DNA of 6,857 nucleotides from an uncultured Sporolactobacillus sp. (lineage in GTDB: Bacteria > Bacillota > Bacilli > Bacillales > Sporolactobacillaceae). Every line of letters begins with the position of its first letter. The stretch's first letter is position 1. The notes under the pieces were generated by a model. That model ran no database searches. It was given only the letters and a program-made list of their open reading frames with translations, and was not told the origin of the DNA. Position numbers and translations under genes: made by a program. Location of the stretch: the NCBI GenBank assembly GCA_900543345.1, contig UQRJ01000165.1:1-6857 (forward strand), read 5' to 3'. Positions 1 to 5,802 of this stretch are shown here, piece after piece.

Positions 1-14
1 TGTATAAGAGACAG
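1..14. other. Sequencing adapter remnant (Nextera mosaic end)
   Basis: The first 14 bases, TGTATAAGAGACAG, are the 3' part of the Tn5/Nextera 19-bp mosaic end. They are library adapter and not genome. The minus-strand peptidase frame runs into them, so its last visible codons (ending Val-Ser-Tyr-Thr) are partly artefactual. Confidence 0.95.
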
Positions 15-474
15 CAACGATACAGTGCAACGGCCGCGGCGAACGGATTCGCCGCCCGTCCGGTGTGCGGTAGCTTCTCGGCTCGGGCAGTTCATGGGTA
101 ATGGTAAACCAGACAAGAGTGGGACTACCTGCGGCAACATAGCGCGCAATCACGGCAAAGGGCTGCGCGTATAACGCAATGCCGCCGTCCCGATAACAGT
201 CAAGTACTCGTTTCAGCGGATTCGGGTTAATCGTTATACCGTCGCCCATCGGATCGCCGACAAACCCATTCTCGGGATCACCTGCCGTTCGGATCGATCC
301 GTCGGTATTACGGATCAGCGGTGCCGTACTGCGCGGCATTTGCCGAACGACCGCCTGCTTGTCCACATCTATGCCGTAATAACGCAGCGCCATCGTCAGC
401 GCAACGGCTTCGCAACCGGTCGGCAGTTCGGGGCGCTGACGGATCAGCGGAACGTCAAGCAACTTCGTAGCCAA
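15..474 (-). CDS. C39-type papain-like cysteine peptidase, partial (3' end cut by contig edge)
   Basis: The minus strand reads continuously from about 474 to the contig edge with a strongly protein-like product of 153 residues. It resembles the Peptidase_C39_2/YvpB-like family of Firmicutes. The opening DVPLIRQRPELPTGCEAVAL carries the expected catalytic Cys (residue 21) after Pro-Thr-Gly. It is followed by a conserved-looking stretch with Asp-Pro-Glu-Asn-Gly-Phe-Val-Gly-Asp-Pro, and PLHCIV near the end holds the likely catalytic His (residue about 150). The family cleaves peptides, often at the cell surface, but the substrate here is unknown. An in-frame TGA at 490-492 limits the 5' end. I chose TTG at 474 because AAAGGA (485-490) lies 10 nt upstream; GTG at 483 is possible but only 1 nt from that SD. 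No signal peptide is visible, unlike many relatives, so the N-terminus may be degraded or mis-started. It is transcribed away from the glycosyltransferase gene. Confidence 0.8.
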
Positions 475-748
475 TGCGATCACATCCTTTCATGGTCCGG
501 CTCTATACAGTTCCATTGTATTCATTTGACCGGTCAAGCGCAGCCTTTTTCTTCAAAAAAGACATGGCGGAACTCACCAGACATCGCCCGATTTCACATG
601 AGTTTTACGGTGACTTTAAACACCATTTACGGAACCCCGACGAAAATTAAGAAAATCTTATTAAAATAAAGAAGGAGCGGTGAATATCTTTTTCATGAAA
701 ACGAAAAAAACTGCCGAACGATCCCATTAAACAAACGGAGGGACGGAA
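475..748. other. Divergent intergenic region between peptidase and glycosyltransferase
   Basis: No convincing protein gene is seen here. It holds the palindrome at 526-537 and an AT-rich stretch around 640-670. A weak plus-strand promoter candidate has TAAAAT at 663-668, but the hexamer 17 bp upstream (ACGAAA) is poor. A good AAGGAG sits at 672-677 without a well-spaced start. A 16-codon frame, GTG 680 to TAA 728-730, could be a leader peptide, but its start is only 2 nt from that SD. A 20-codon minus-strand frame at 503-565 also lacks a good SD. Confidence 0.4.
526..537. promoter_or_regulatory. Perfect 12-bp palindrome TTGACCGGTCAA, possible operator
   Basis: This perfect dyad lies 52 bp upstream of the peptidase start, in the divergent intergenic region. 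Its central 10 bp, TGACCGGTCA, recur at 1949-1958 on the other side of the glycosyltransferase gene. Read on the minus strand it begins with TTGACC, a near-consensus -35, but no -10 sits at 16-18 bp. A TACAAT lies 11 bp downstream, which is too close to pair with it. A dimeric repressor site is an inference. Confidence 0.4.
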
Positions 749-1906
749 ATGAAAATCGCCATTTTCACGGACACGTATGCGCCGCAAGTTAATGGTGTCG
801 CAAAAACACTGGAACGTTTGGCCTGTTTTCTCGATAAAAAAGGCATCGATTACCTGATTTTTGCACCGAAAAATGTGAATCGTGAGCAAGCCGGTGAGCA
901 TATTGCCAAAATCCGCAGCTTCCCGCTAGTCATTTATCCCGAATGTCGCATTGCCGTACCGGGACCGATTTTCATCAAAGAAAAGATGGCGATGTTTCGG
1001 CCGGATCTGATCCACGTGGCGACCCCTTTTAACATGGGATTGATCGGCAGATACTACGCGCGCAAGCAGAACATTCCGATTGTCGGATCCTATCATACCG
1101 ATTTTGCCGCTTATCTGAGCTATTATAAAATGGATTGGCTTTCCCCCCTGCTGTGGCATTATCTTCGTTTTTTCCACAATTCACTTTTGAAAACATTCGT
1201 CCCTTCGCAAGAAACACTGCGCCAACTGCGAAAAAAGGGCTTTCGCCGCTTGTCGATATGGAGCCGCGGCGTTGACTGTGACCTTTTCCATCCTCAAAAA
1301 AATTTCGAAAGCTCACCTTATCGGGAGAAATTGAATACCAAACATTTGCTCTGCTTCGCCGGACGTCTGGCACCGGAAAAAGACATCGGCACCTTGCTGA
1401 AAATCATGTATTCGGTCAATCAAAAAAAAGGAAAAGACATCCGCTGGTTGATCGCCGGCGACGGTCCACAGGCCGCCGAAATGAGAAAACAGTCCCCGGA
1501 AAACGTTCTGTTCACCGGCTACCTTGGACCGGAGCAGTTAGCGGAAGTTTATACCGCTGCCGATTTAATGGTATTCCCATCGTACACCGAAACCTTCGGA
1601 AACGTAGTTCTTGAATCGATGGCTTGTGGGACACCGGTCGTCGGCGCAAATGCGGGCGGTGTCCGAACGATTATCAGGCACACAAAGAACGGCATTCTTT
1701 GTCCGCCGAAGAACGTCGGCGTCTTCACTGCGGCGATTTTACAATTACTCGACGATGGCAACCGGCGGCGGGAGATGGGACGCGCTGCCCGAACTTACGC
1801 CTTAACGCAGAGTTGGGAACGCATTTTCGGCAGCTTATTGGCAGAATACGAGGCGGCCATTCAGGCACAGCGGCCGGACGACCGTATGCAGCAAGAAAAA
1901 GTGTAA
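749..1906 (+). CDS. GT4 family (GT-B fold) glycosyltransferase
   Basis: The 385-residue product has the two-domain layout of retaining GT4 glycosyltransferases. The N-terminal acceptor domain (about 1-175) opens with FTDTYAPQVNGVAKT, whose Asn-Gly-Val glycine loop is typical of the PimB/MgtA-like mannosyl- and glucosyltransferases, and contains SYHTDF with His116. The C-terminal nucleotide-sugar domain (about 195-350) has FAGRLAPEKD with Arg206 and Lys211, then AGDGP, and the EX7E motif as Glu281 and Glu289 in ETFGNVVLESMACGTPVVG. Such enzymes transfer a hexose from a nucleotide sugar to a lipid or polysaccharide acceptor at the inner face of the membrane. Likely acceptors are diacylglycerol glycolipids or an envelope polymer, but donor and acceptor cannot be read from the sequence. 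Start ATG 749 has GGAGGGA at 737-743 with a 5-nt spacer. No transmembrane segment is evident. It stands alone, divergent from the peptidase and separated by about 320 bp from the next gene. No clear terminator follows the stop. Confidence 0.9.
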   Translation: MKIAIFTDTYAPQVNGVAKTLERLACFLDKKGIDYLIFAPKNVNREQAGEHIAKIRSFPLVIYPECRIAVPGPIFIKEKMAMFRPDLIHVATPFNMGLIGRYYARKQNIPIVGSYHTDFAAYLSYYKMDWLSPLLWHYLRFFHNSLLKTFVPSQETLRQLRKKGFRRLSIWSRGVDCDLFHPQKNFESSPYREKLNTKHLLCFAGRLAPEKDIGTLLKIMYSVNQKKGKDIRWLIAGDGPQAAEMRKQSPENVLFTGYLGPEQLAEVYTAADLMVFPSYTETFGNVVLESMACGTPVVGANAGGVRTIIRHTKNGILCPPKNVGVFTAAILQLLDDGNRRREMGRAARTYALTQSWERIFGSLLAEYEAAIQAQRPDDRMQQEKV

Positions 1907-1983
1907 CTGATTATCCCCGTTTCTTTCATTAATTTCCACAGCTCGGTGTGACCGGTCACTTCAGAGTACCCACGGATTCCTCC
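1861..1983 (-). pseudogene. Possible decayed small gene, HTH-like fragment
   Basis: After a minus-strand TAA at 1984-1986, the frame reads protein-like for about 26 codons, including GYSEVTGHTELWKLMKETGI, then runs antisense into the 3' end of the glycosyltransferase gene and stops at TGA 1861-1863. A strong SD, AAGGAGG (1979-1985), is followed 5 nt later by GTG (1972-1974). That start is in another frame and gives only five codons before a stop. A good ribosome site, a start and a plausible coding stretch in the wrong frame would fit a small gene broken by a frameshift. The stretch vaguely recalls excisionase-type helix-turn-helix segments, but I do not recognise a specific family. It may be coincidence. 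Confidence 0.25.
1948..1959. promoter_or_regulatory. Perfect 12-bp palindrome GTGACCGGTCAC, possible operator
   Basis: This perfect dyad begins 41 bp after the glycosyltransferase stop and ends about 270 bp before the NADH oxidase start. It shares the 10-bp core TGACCGGTCA with the site at 526-537. It has no loop and no following T-run, so it is not a terminator. It also falls inside the possible decayed minus-strand gene (as Val-Thr-Gly-His), which offers an alternative, non-regulatory explanation. Confidence 0.35.
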
Positions 1984-1999
1984 TTAGTTTCGTTTTCTT

Positions 2000-2178
2000 T
2001 GCTCGCCTCATTTATCGTTTATTATCTTCATATTATCATATATATAATTTACACTATTTATTAATAATAATATTATTTTATAATTGATAATATTAATGCC
2101 TATATATCGCAACTTGGCCTACATAAAGTATATATAAAAATATTTAATATCAATTTATTTTTATTATAATTTTAGATA
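2000..2178. other. Very AT-rich intergenic block upstream of NADH oxidase
   Basis: By my count 2041-2190 is about 87% A+T, against roughly half in the flanking genes. It contains runs of TATATA and TAATAA and a perfect palindrome AATAATATTATT at 2066-2077. No gene is seen in it. It is probably a bent or easily melted promoter region with UP-element character, or a block acquired from a different source. Confidence 0.6.
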
Positions 2179-2187
2179 TGCTATTAT
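2179..2187 (+). promoter_or_regulatory. Probable extended -10 promoter for the NADH oxidase gene
   Basis: TGCTATTAT is an extended -10 (TGn plus TATTAT, one mismatch to TATAAT). The -35 position 17 bp upstream (TTTTAT at 2159-2164) is poor, as is common for extended -10 promoters. Transcription would start near 2194, giving a leader of about 34 nt. Another TATAAT at 2165-2170 has no good -35. In such AT-rich DNA chance matches are frequent. Confidence 0.4.
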
Positions 2188-2227
2188 AAATGGCGAAGGC
2201 AAAATGAAACGATATGGGGGAATTAAT

Positions 2228-3595
2228 ATGGATATTGTGATTGTCGGGACTTCTCACGGCGGTTACGAAGCGGTAAAAACGGCACTGGAAAACTACCCGG
2301 ATGCACGGATTAAGTTATTCGAACAAGCTGAAAAAGTGTCGTTCCTGTCGTGCGGCATCCAATTATATTTGGAGGGAGCCGTTCAGAACATCGACTACAT
2401 TCACTATGCAACCAAAGAAGGTTACAGCGATCTGGGTGTCGACGTTTATGCGCACCATCAGGTCATCGGCCTGAATCCGGAAGCGAAAACAATCCGAGCC
2501 GTCAACCTCGATAATCGGCAGACCACCGACGTCGCTTACGACAAACTGATTCTGACGCCGGGAGCAGTGCCGCGCCGGCTGCCTTTTAAGGGAAATGATT
2601 TGGATAATATTTATTTTCTGCGCGGTCGTGAATGGGCGCTGAAAAACAAAGCAAAAATCGACGATCCGCATGTTTCGCAAGTGGTTGTCATCGGCAGCGG
2701 TTATATCGGCATCGAATTAACTGAAGCCTACGTTAAAGCGGGCAAAAAAGTCACGTTGATCGACGTCAGCGATCGCATCCTGCCGACCTACCTCGATAAA
2801 GAATTCACCGACATTCTGACAGCCGATCTCCAGCGGCGCGGCGTCGCCGTCCATACCGGCGAGTTCGTTCAGGAGGTTCGCGGAAAGAATGGGAAAGCTT
2901 CCTCGGTCGTAACCGATAAAGGAACCTATCCGGCCGATCTGGTCGCCGAAGCAGCCGGCGTCGTGCCAAATACCGACTGGCTGAAAGGGATTTTGGCCCT
3001 GAATCCGGACGGTACGATTCAAGTCGATGCCTATCAGCGCACCAGTGCGGCGGACGTGTTTGCCGCCGGGGACGCGACTCGGATCAATTATCTGCCCAGC
3101 GGCCAGGCCGTGCCGATTGCATTGGCCACAAACGCCCGTCGCCAGGGTGTCGCCGCCGCATTGAATCTGGAGAAACCGACCGTTCGCATTGAGGGCGTTT
3201 CCGGCACATCCGCGTTGTCATTGTTCGATTATAAATTCGCGACGACCGGCATCAAGGAGGCCACGGCCGACAAGAGCGGGCTGAAGACACGCTCCGTTTT
3301 CTTATCCGATTATTATCGTCCTTCGTTCGTGCCGCATACAGAAAAAATAGACATGAAACTAACGTATGAAATCGGCAGTAACCGGATAGTCGGCGGTCAG
3401 CTGCTGTCGAAGCACGACATCACGCCGGCAATCAACACGCTGTCGCTGGCTATTGCGGCCAAGCTGACGACGCAGCAATTGGCATTGGCTGATTTCTTTT
3501 TCCAGCCGGAATTCGATCAACAATGGAATTATCTCTGCCAGCTTGGACTGGCGGCCTATAAACAGGCGAAAGATGTCACACCGGTCGCCTTGTAA
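2228..3595 (+). CDS. nox: NADH oxidase, Nox/CoA-disulfide reductase family
   Basis: This cytoplasmic FAD enzyme most likely oxidises NADH with O2 to water, regenerating NAD+ and removing oxygen. The 455-residue product matches the usual family length. It has the N-terminal FAD site IVIVGTSHGGYEAV, then the redox cysteine as Cys42 in SFLSCGIQLYL, the residue that forms the sulfenic acid in water-forming Nox. Next come an NADH-binding Rossmann loop VVVIGSGYIGIELTEAY (Gly156, Gly158, Gly161) and a second FAD motif VFAAGDATRI with Asp282. The remainder is the dimerisation domain. I chose ATG 2228 because family members begin a few residues before the FAD glycine loop and GGGGG (2216-2220) lies 7 nt upstream. 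An in-frame ATG at 2204, with AAGG 4 nt before it, would add eight residues. A strong terminator follows at 3664. CoA-disulfide reductase is the main alternative; Cys42 alone does not separate the two. No Rex-type operator was seen. Confidence 0.9.
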   Translation: MDIVIVGTSHGGYEAVKTALENYPDARIKLFEQAEKVSFLSCGIQLYLEGAVQNIDYIHYATKEGYSDLGVDVYAHHQVIGLNPEAKTIRAVNLDNRQTTDVAYDKLILTPGAVPRRLPFKGNDLDNIYFLRGREWALKNKAKIDDPHVSQVVVIGSGYIGIELTEAYVKAGKKVTLIDVSDRILPTYLDKEFTDILTADLQRRGVAVHTGEFVQEVRGKNGKASSVVTDKGTYPADLVAEAAGVVPNTDWLKGILALNPDGTIQVDAYQRTSAADVFAAGDATRINYLPSGQAVPIALATNARRQGVAAALNLEKPTVRIEGVSGTSALSLFDYKFATTGIKEATADKSGLKTRSVFLSDYYRPSFVPHTEKIDMKLTYEIGSNRIVGGQLLSKHDITPAINTLSLAIAAKLTTQQLALADFFFQPEFDQQWNYLCQLGLAAYKQAKDVTPVAL

Positions 3596-3663
3596 CGGGC
3601 TGCTTCCCCGCTATTTTCGGTCAACGGACGTCCCCCACATCTGCATCGTTCAAGCAAGCATCG

Positions 3664-3693
3664 CAGGAGAGCGCAACGCTCTCCTGTTTTTTT
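3664..3693 (+). terminator. Rho-independent terminator of the NADH oxidase gene
   Basis: A perfect 10-bp stem, CAGGAGAGCG (3664-3673) with CGCTCTCCTG (3677-3686), closes a CAA loop and is followed directly by seven T (3687-3693). It lies about 70 bp after the stop codon of the oxidase gene and separates it from the next gene. Confidence 0.95.
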
Positions 3694-3836
3694 GACCATT
3701 TTCGCCGGAGATGGCCGCATTGCCGTGAAACTCAATCTGCTTTCTCCACGTATACTCACAAGGCCGGTCCGTTTCTTGCTTTTTTCATCCGTTCGTGTTA
3801 ATGATAGACTGAATATTGATTACTTTGGGAGTGAAG

Positions 3837-5351
3837 ATGTTGACATTGCAGATACCGGAGAACGTCAATCTATTTGATGAAATGGCCAGGCAAGCCAAAG
3901 CGCATCCAAAAAGCATCGTCATTGAAGATACCAATAGTTCATATACGTATCGCAAATTCCTTATTTCCGTCGATGTGATGAGTAAAAAGTTGAACGAAGT
4001 CGTCCGTTATGAAAAACGGATCGGCCTTTTTCTGCCAAACGTGGTCGCGCAAGTGATCGTCTTGTTTGCTTTATTTAAAAACGAGCAGACCCCCTGCCTG
4101 TTGAACTTTACAATGGGCACGCAGAACATCATCGACTGTATCGAAACGGCGTCACTCGGGACTGTCATCACCTCGCGCGAGTTTGTGAAGAAAGCCAACC
4201 TCGATTTTACCGTTGAGGAAATGGGTAAACAAGTTAAGATCATCTATCTGGAAGACCTGGCCGGCAGCATTTCAGCGCGCCATAAGATTACCGGATTCCT
4301 CGAGGCCAGGACAAGGCGGCTGAAGAGACGGCCGATGGGTGAAATCATTTTATTTACATCGGGAACAGAATCAAAGCCCAAGGGCGTTGTCCTGACGCAC
4401 CGCAACATTTTCGCAAATATTCAGCAAGTGTTCGCGCACATCGAGGTCCGGCAAACCGATCGTATTTTCAATCCACTGCCGCTGTTTCATTCATTCGGAA
4501 TGACAGTCGGTTCGATCCTGCCGTTTATCTCAAACATTAAGACTTTTTTATATCCGACACCGCTCGCTTACCGCGATATCCCGAAAGCCATCGAACGGAA
4601 TAAAAGTACGATTTTTGTCGGCACAAATACATTTTTTGAAAATTATGCCAGGTTTGCGACGAAAGAACAATTCAAGACATTGCGGCTCGTCGTGAACGGC
4701 GGCGAACGGCTGCAGAAAGACATCCGCGAACTTTACCGAAGAAAGTACGGCATCACGATTCTCGAAGGATACGGTGCGACAGAAACTTCACCGATTATTG
4801 CTTTGAACACACCGGTCCGCTATAAGGAAGGAACGGTGGGAACCATTCTACCGTTGATGGAAGCGAAAATCGCCAAAGTGGAAGGGATTGCCGAAGGCGG
4901 CAACTTACTGCTGAAAGGACCGAACGTGATGAAGGGTTACCTGATCCACGGTAGAGGTTTTGTACCCTGCGGCGAATGGTACAACACCGGCGATATTGCC
5001 AAAATCGATCAGGACGGCTTTTTAACGATTATTTCCCGATTGAAACGATTCGCCAAAATTGCCGGGGAAATGATTTCACTGAATAGAGTCGAAGAGTTGG
5101 CGCTCGACTGTTACGGCGAGTCGGACTTCTACGCTGTCAGCGTCCCCGATACGCGCCGCGGCGAGAAAATCATCCTCTTCACTACCAAAACCAATGTCTC
5201 CAAACGGGATCTGAAGAAAGTGATCAAAGAAAATAGACTGTCGATGCTGTACATGCCCGCCGATATCGTACACATCGACGAAATCCCGCTGCTCGGCAGC
5301 GGCAAACCGAATTATTGGGAACTAGAAAAAATCGCCAAGCAGCAAAAATAA
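3837..5351 (+). CDS. AMP-forming acyl-ACP/acyl-CoA synthetase, Aas C-terminal-like
   Basis: This 504-residue member of the ANL adenylating superfamily activates a carboxylic acid, most likely a fatty acid, with ATP to acyl-AMP and passes it to a thiol carrier. Visible motifs are the phosphate-binding loop TSGTESKPKG (174-183), the A5 motif YGATETSP with Glu316, WYNTGDIAKID with the ribose-binding Asp386, Arg401 in SRLKRF, and the catalytic Lys490 in PLLGSGKPNYW. The tail, with Arg-Arg-Gly-Glu-Lys then Leu-Phe-Thr-Thr and ending in LLGSGKP, resembles the acyl-ACP synthetase half of Escherichia coli Aas. There is no acyltransferase domain before it and no LplT-like transporter beside it, so it may salvage free fatty acids rather than acylate lysolipids directly. 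Start ATG 3837 has GGGAG at 3827-3831 with a 5-nt spacer; an in-frame TTG at 3816 lacks an SD. Its promoter must lie between 3694 and 3830. TATACT at 3751 is the best -10 but has no good -35. Confidence 0.88.
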   Translation: MLTLQIPENVNLFDEMARQAKAHPKSIVIEDTNSSYTYRKFLISVDVMSKKLNEVVRYEKRIGLFLPNVVAQVIVLFALFKNEQTPCLLNFTMGTQNIIDCIETASLGTVITSREFVKKANLDFTVEEMGKQVKIIYLEDLAGSISARHKITGFLEARTRRLKRRPMGEIILFTSGTESKPKGVVLTHRNIFANIQQVFAHIEVRQTDRIFNPLPLFHSFGMTVGSILPFISNIKTFLYPTPLAYRDIPKAIERNKSTIFVGTNTFFENYARFATKEQFKTLRLVVNGGERLQKDIRELYRRKYGITILEGYGATETSPIIALNTPVRYKEGTVGTILPLMEAKIAKVEGIAEGGNLLLKGPNVMKGYLIHGRGFVPCGEWYNTGDIAKIDQDGFLTIISRLKRFAKIAGEMISLNRVEELALDCYGESDFYAVSVPDTRRGEKIILFTTKTNVSKRDLKKVIKENRLSMLYMPADIVHIDEIPLLGSGKPNYWELEKIAKQQK

Positions 5352-5422
5352 GGTCGCGTAAGGAGGATGGATAGGTATATTTCTTATGTATTATTAGCTG
5401 ATGATCTCATCAGAGAATAAAA
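5352..5422 (+). other. Short 3' region with perfect SD, 17-codon frame and small dyad
   Basis: After the synthetase stop there is a consensus SD, TAAGGAGG (5359-5366), directly abutting ATG 5367. That frame runs 17 codons (MDRYISYVLLADDLIRE) to TAA 5418-5420 and is the same frame as the synthetase. With no spacer, initiation at this ATG would be poor, and no other start is well spaced. A dyad CTGATG-N4-CATCAG at 5398-5413 overlaps it but has no T-run on either strand, so it is not a standard terminator. It may be a truncated gene start or nothing. Confidence 0.3.
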
Positions 5423-5450
5423 GTGAAAGTGGCTGATAATATGATATAAT
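5423..5450 (+). promoter_or_regulatory. Promoter of the toxin mRNA
   Basis: A perfect TATAAT at 5445-5450 is preceded by TGA, forming an extended -10. GTGAAA at 5423-5428 (four of six matches to TTGACA) lies 16 bp upstream. Transcription would begin near 5457, about 68 nt before the toxin start codon, and end at the hairpin at 5723-5755, giving an mRNA of about 300 nt. Confidence 0.75.
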
Positions 5451-5485
5451 TTGTAAAGGCACAGAAAAAGCAAAGAGCGGACCGC

Positions 5486-5522
5486 CTATGCCGCAGACTC
5501 CCGCATGAAGGGAGGCGCATAG
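5486..5522 (+). promoter_or_regulatory. Leader hairpin enclosing the toxin Shine-Dalgarno
   Basis: CTATGC (5486-5491) pairs perfectly with GCATAG (5517-5522), and inside it CTCCC (5498-5502) pairs with GGGAG (5510-5514). The inner 3' arm is the core of the SD AAGGGAGG (5508-5515), which sits 9 nt before the GTG start. The folded mRNA would therefore hide its ribosome site. This kind of translational lock is known for type I toxins. The pairing is read from the sequence; its effect is inferred. Confidence 0.65.
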
Positions 5523-5524
5523 AC

Positions 5525-5641
5525 GTGACAGCATACGAAGCACTGACCCTTGCAATCGCATTTGCCAGTTTAATTCTCTTGGTAATAGAAGTTGTTGTAA
5601 GGATCATGGAAATGCTGTCAAAAACAGATCATAAAAAATAA
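5525..5641 (+). CDS. TxpA/BsrG-like (Hol-Tox) membrane toxin of a type I toxin-antitoxin system
   Basis: This 38-residue peptide starts at GTG 5525 behind a strong SD (5508-5515, 9-nt spacer). It opens with MTAYEALTLAIAFASLILLV, close in pattern to the start of Bacillus subtilis TxpA (Met-Ser-Thr-Tyr-Glu-Ser-Leu, then an aliphatic stretch with Gly-Phe-Ala). It also fits the 'putative holin-like toxin' family common in lactobacilli. Residues about 6-28 form one hydrophobic helix. The tail is short and charged, with lysines and Asp-His, ending in Lys-Lys. Such peptides insert in the cytoplasmic membrane and damage it when overproduced. The locus has its own extended -10 promoter, a hairpin over the SD, a convergent antisense RNA over its 3' end and its own terminator. 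All of this supports a real, regulated gene despite its size. Toxicity in this organism is inferred. Confidence 0.85.
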   Translation: MTAYEALTLAIAFASLILLVIEVVVRIMEMLSKTDHKK

Positions 5642-5681
5642 TCCGCCCTTATGCTTTTAGCCCAAGCTATGGCGGATTATT
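5637..5681 (-). terminator. Terminator of the antisense RNA
   Basis: A perfect 11-bp inverted repeat, AATAATCCGCC (5637-5647) and GGCGGATTATT (5671-5681), has a possible inner stem GCTT/AAGC at 5653-5667. On the minus strand it is followed by a T-run (complement of 5633-5638). On the plus strand it is followed by CCAGC, so it acts in one direction only. Its 5' arm overlaps the toxin stop codon. Confidence 0.8.
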
Positions 5682-5722
5682 CCAGCTGTGGTGGCGGTTC
5701 TGCATTTGCAGTCTGTTGCCAA

Positions 5723-5755
5723 ACCGTTGGTGGTAGCACACCAACGGTATTATTT
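5723..5755 (+). terminator. Terminator of the toxin mRNA
   Basis: ACCGTTGGTG (5723-5732) and CACCAACGGT (5739-5748) form a perfect 10-bp stem with a 6-nt loop, followed on the plus strand by ATTATTTT. Read on the minus strand the same hairpin has only three T after it, so it would be a structural element of the antisense RNA rather than its terminator. Confidence 0.8.
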
Positions 5756-5773
5756 TACTGACTTCCTGTCATT

Positions 5774-5802
5774 ATTATACCTATTTCTGCTTTTTTGGGC
5801 AA
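5774..5802 (-). promoter_or_regulatory. Promoter of the antisense RNA
   Basis: On the minus strand, TTGCCC (5797-5802, four of six matches to TTGACA) is separated by exactly 17 bp from a perfect TATAAT (5774-5779). The predicted start is near 5767, facing the toxin gene. Confidence 0.8.

Larger units (their letters stand above)
5633..5767 (-). ncRNA. Predicted RatA-like antisense antitoxin RNA
   Basis: A minus-strand transcript would start near 5767, just downstream of a consensus promoter (5774-5802), and end at a hairpin followed by a T-run at about 5633, so it is about 135 nt long. It is fully complementary to the 3' part of the toxin mRNA: the last three codons including the stop, and the whole 3' untranslated region up to the mRNA terminator. 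It contains the 10-bp hairpin 5723-5748 near its 5' end, which could present the first contact loop. By analogy with RatA, pairing would trigger RNase III cleavage of the toxin mRNA. Expression is predicted, not shown. Confidence 0.7.

Noticed and set aside
340..669. Plus-strand frame of 109 codons at the left end
   Set aside because: It is antisense to the well-supported C39 peptidase frame, then runs through AT-rich non-coding DNA. It has no good SD and the product is not protein-like.
3556..3759. Minus-strand 67-codon frame after the NADH oxidase gene
   Set aside because: It reads straight through the strong terminator stem at 3664-3693 and has no start signals.
5398..5413. CTGATG-N4-CATCAG as terminator of the synthetase gene
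   Set aside because: It is AT-balanced and short, and no T-run follows on either strand.
5637..5748. CRISPR-like repeat pair (two hairpins close together)
   Set aside because: The two dyads differ in sequence and no repeat-spacer pattern exists. They are explained as convergent terminators of the toxin-antitoxin locus.
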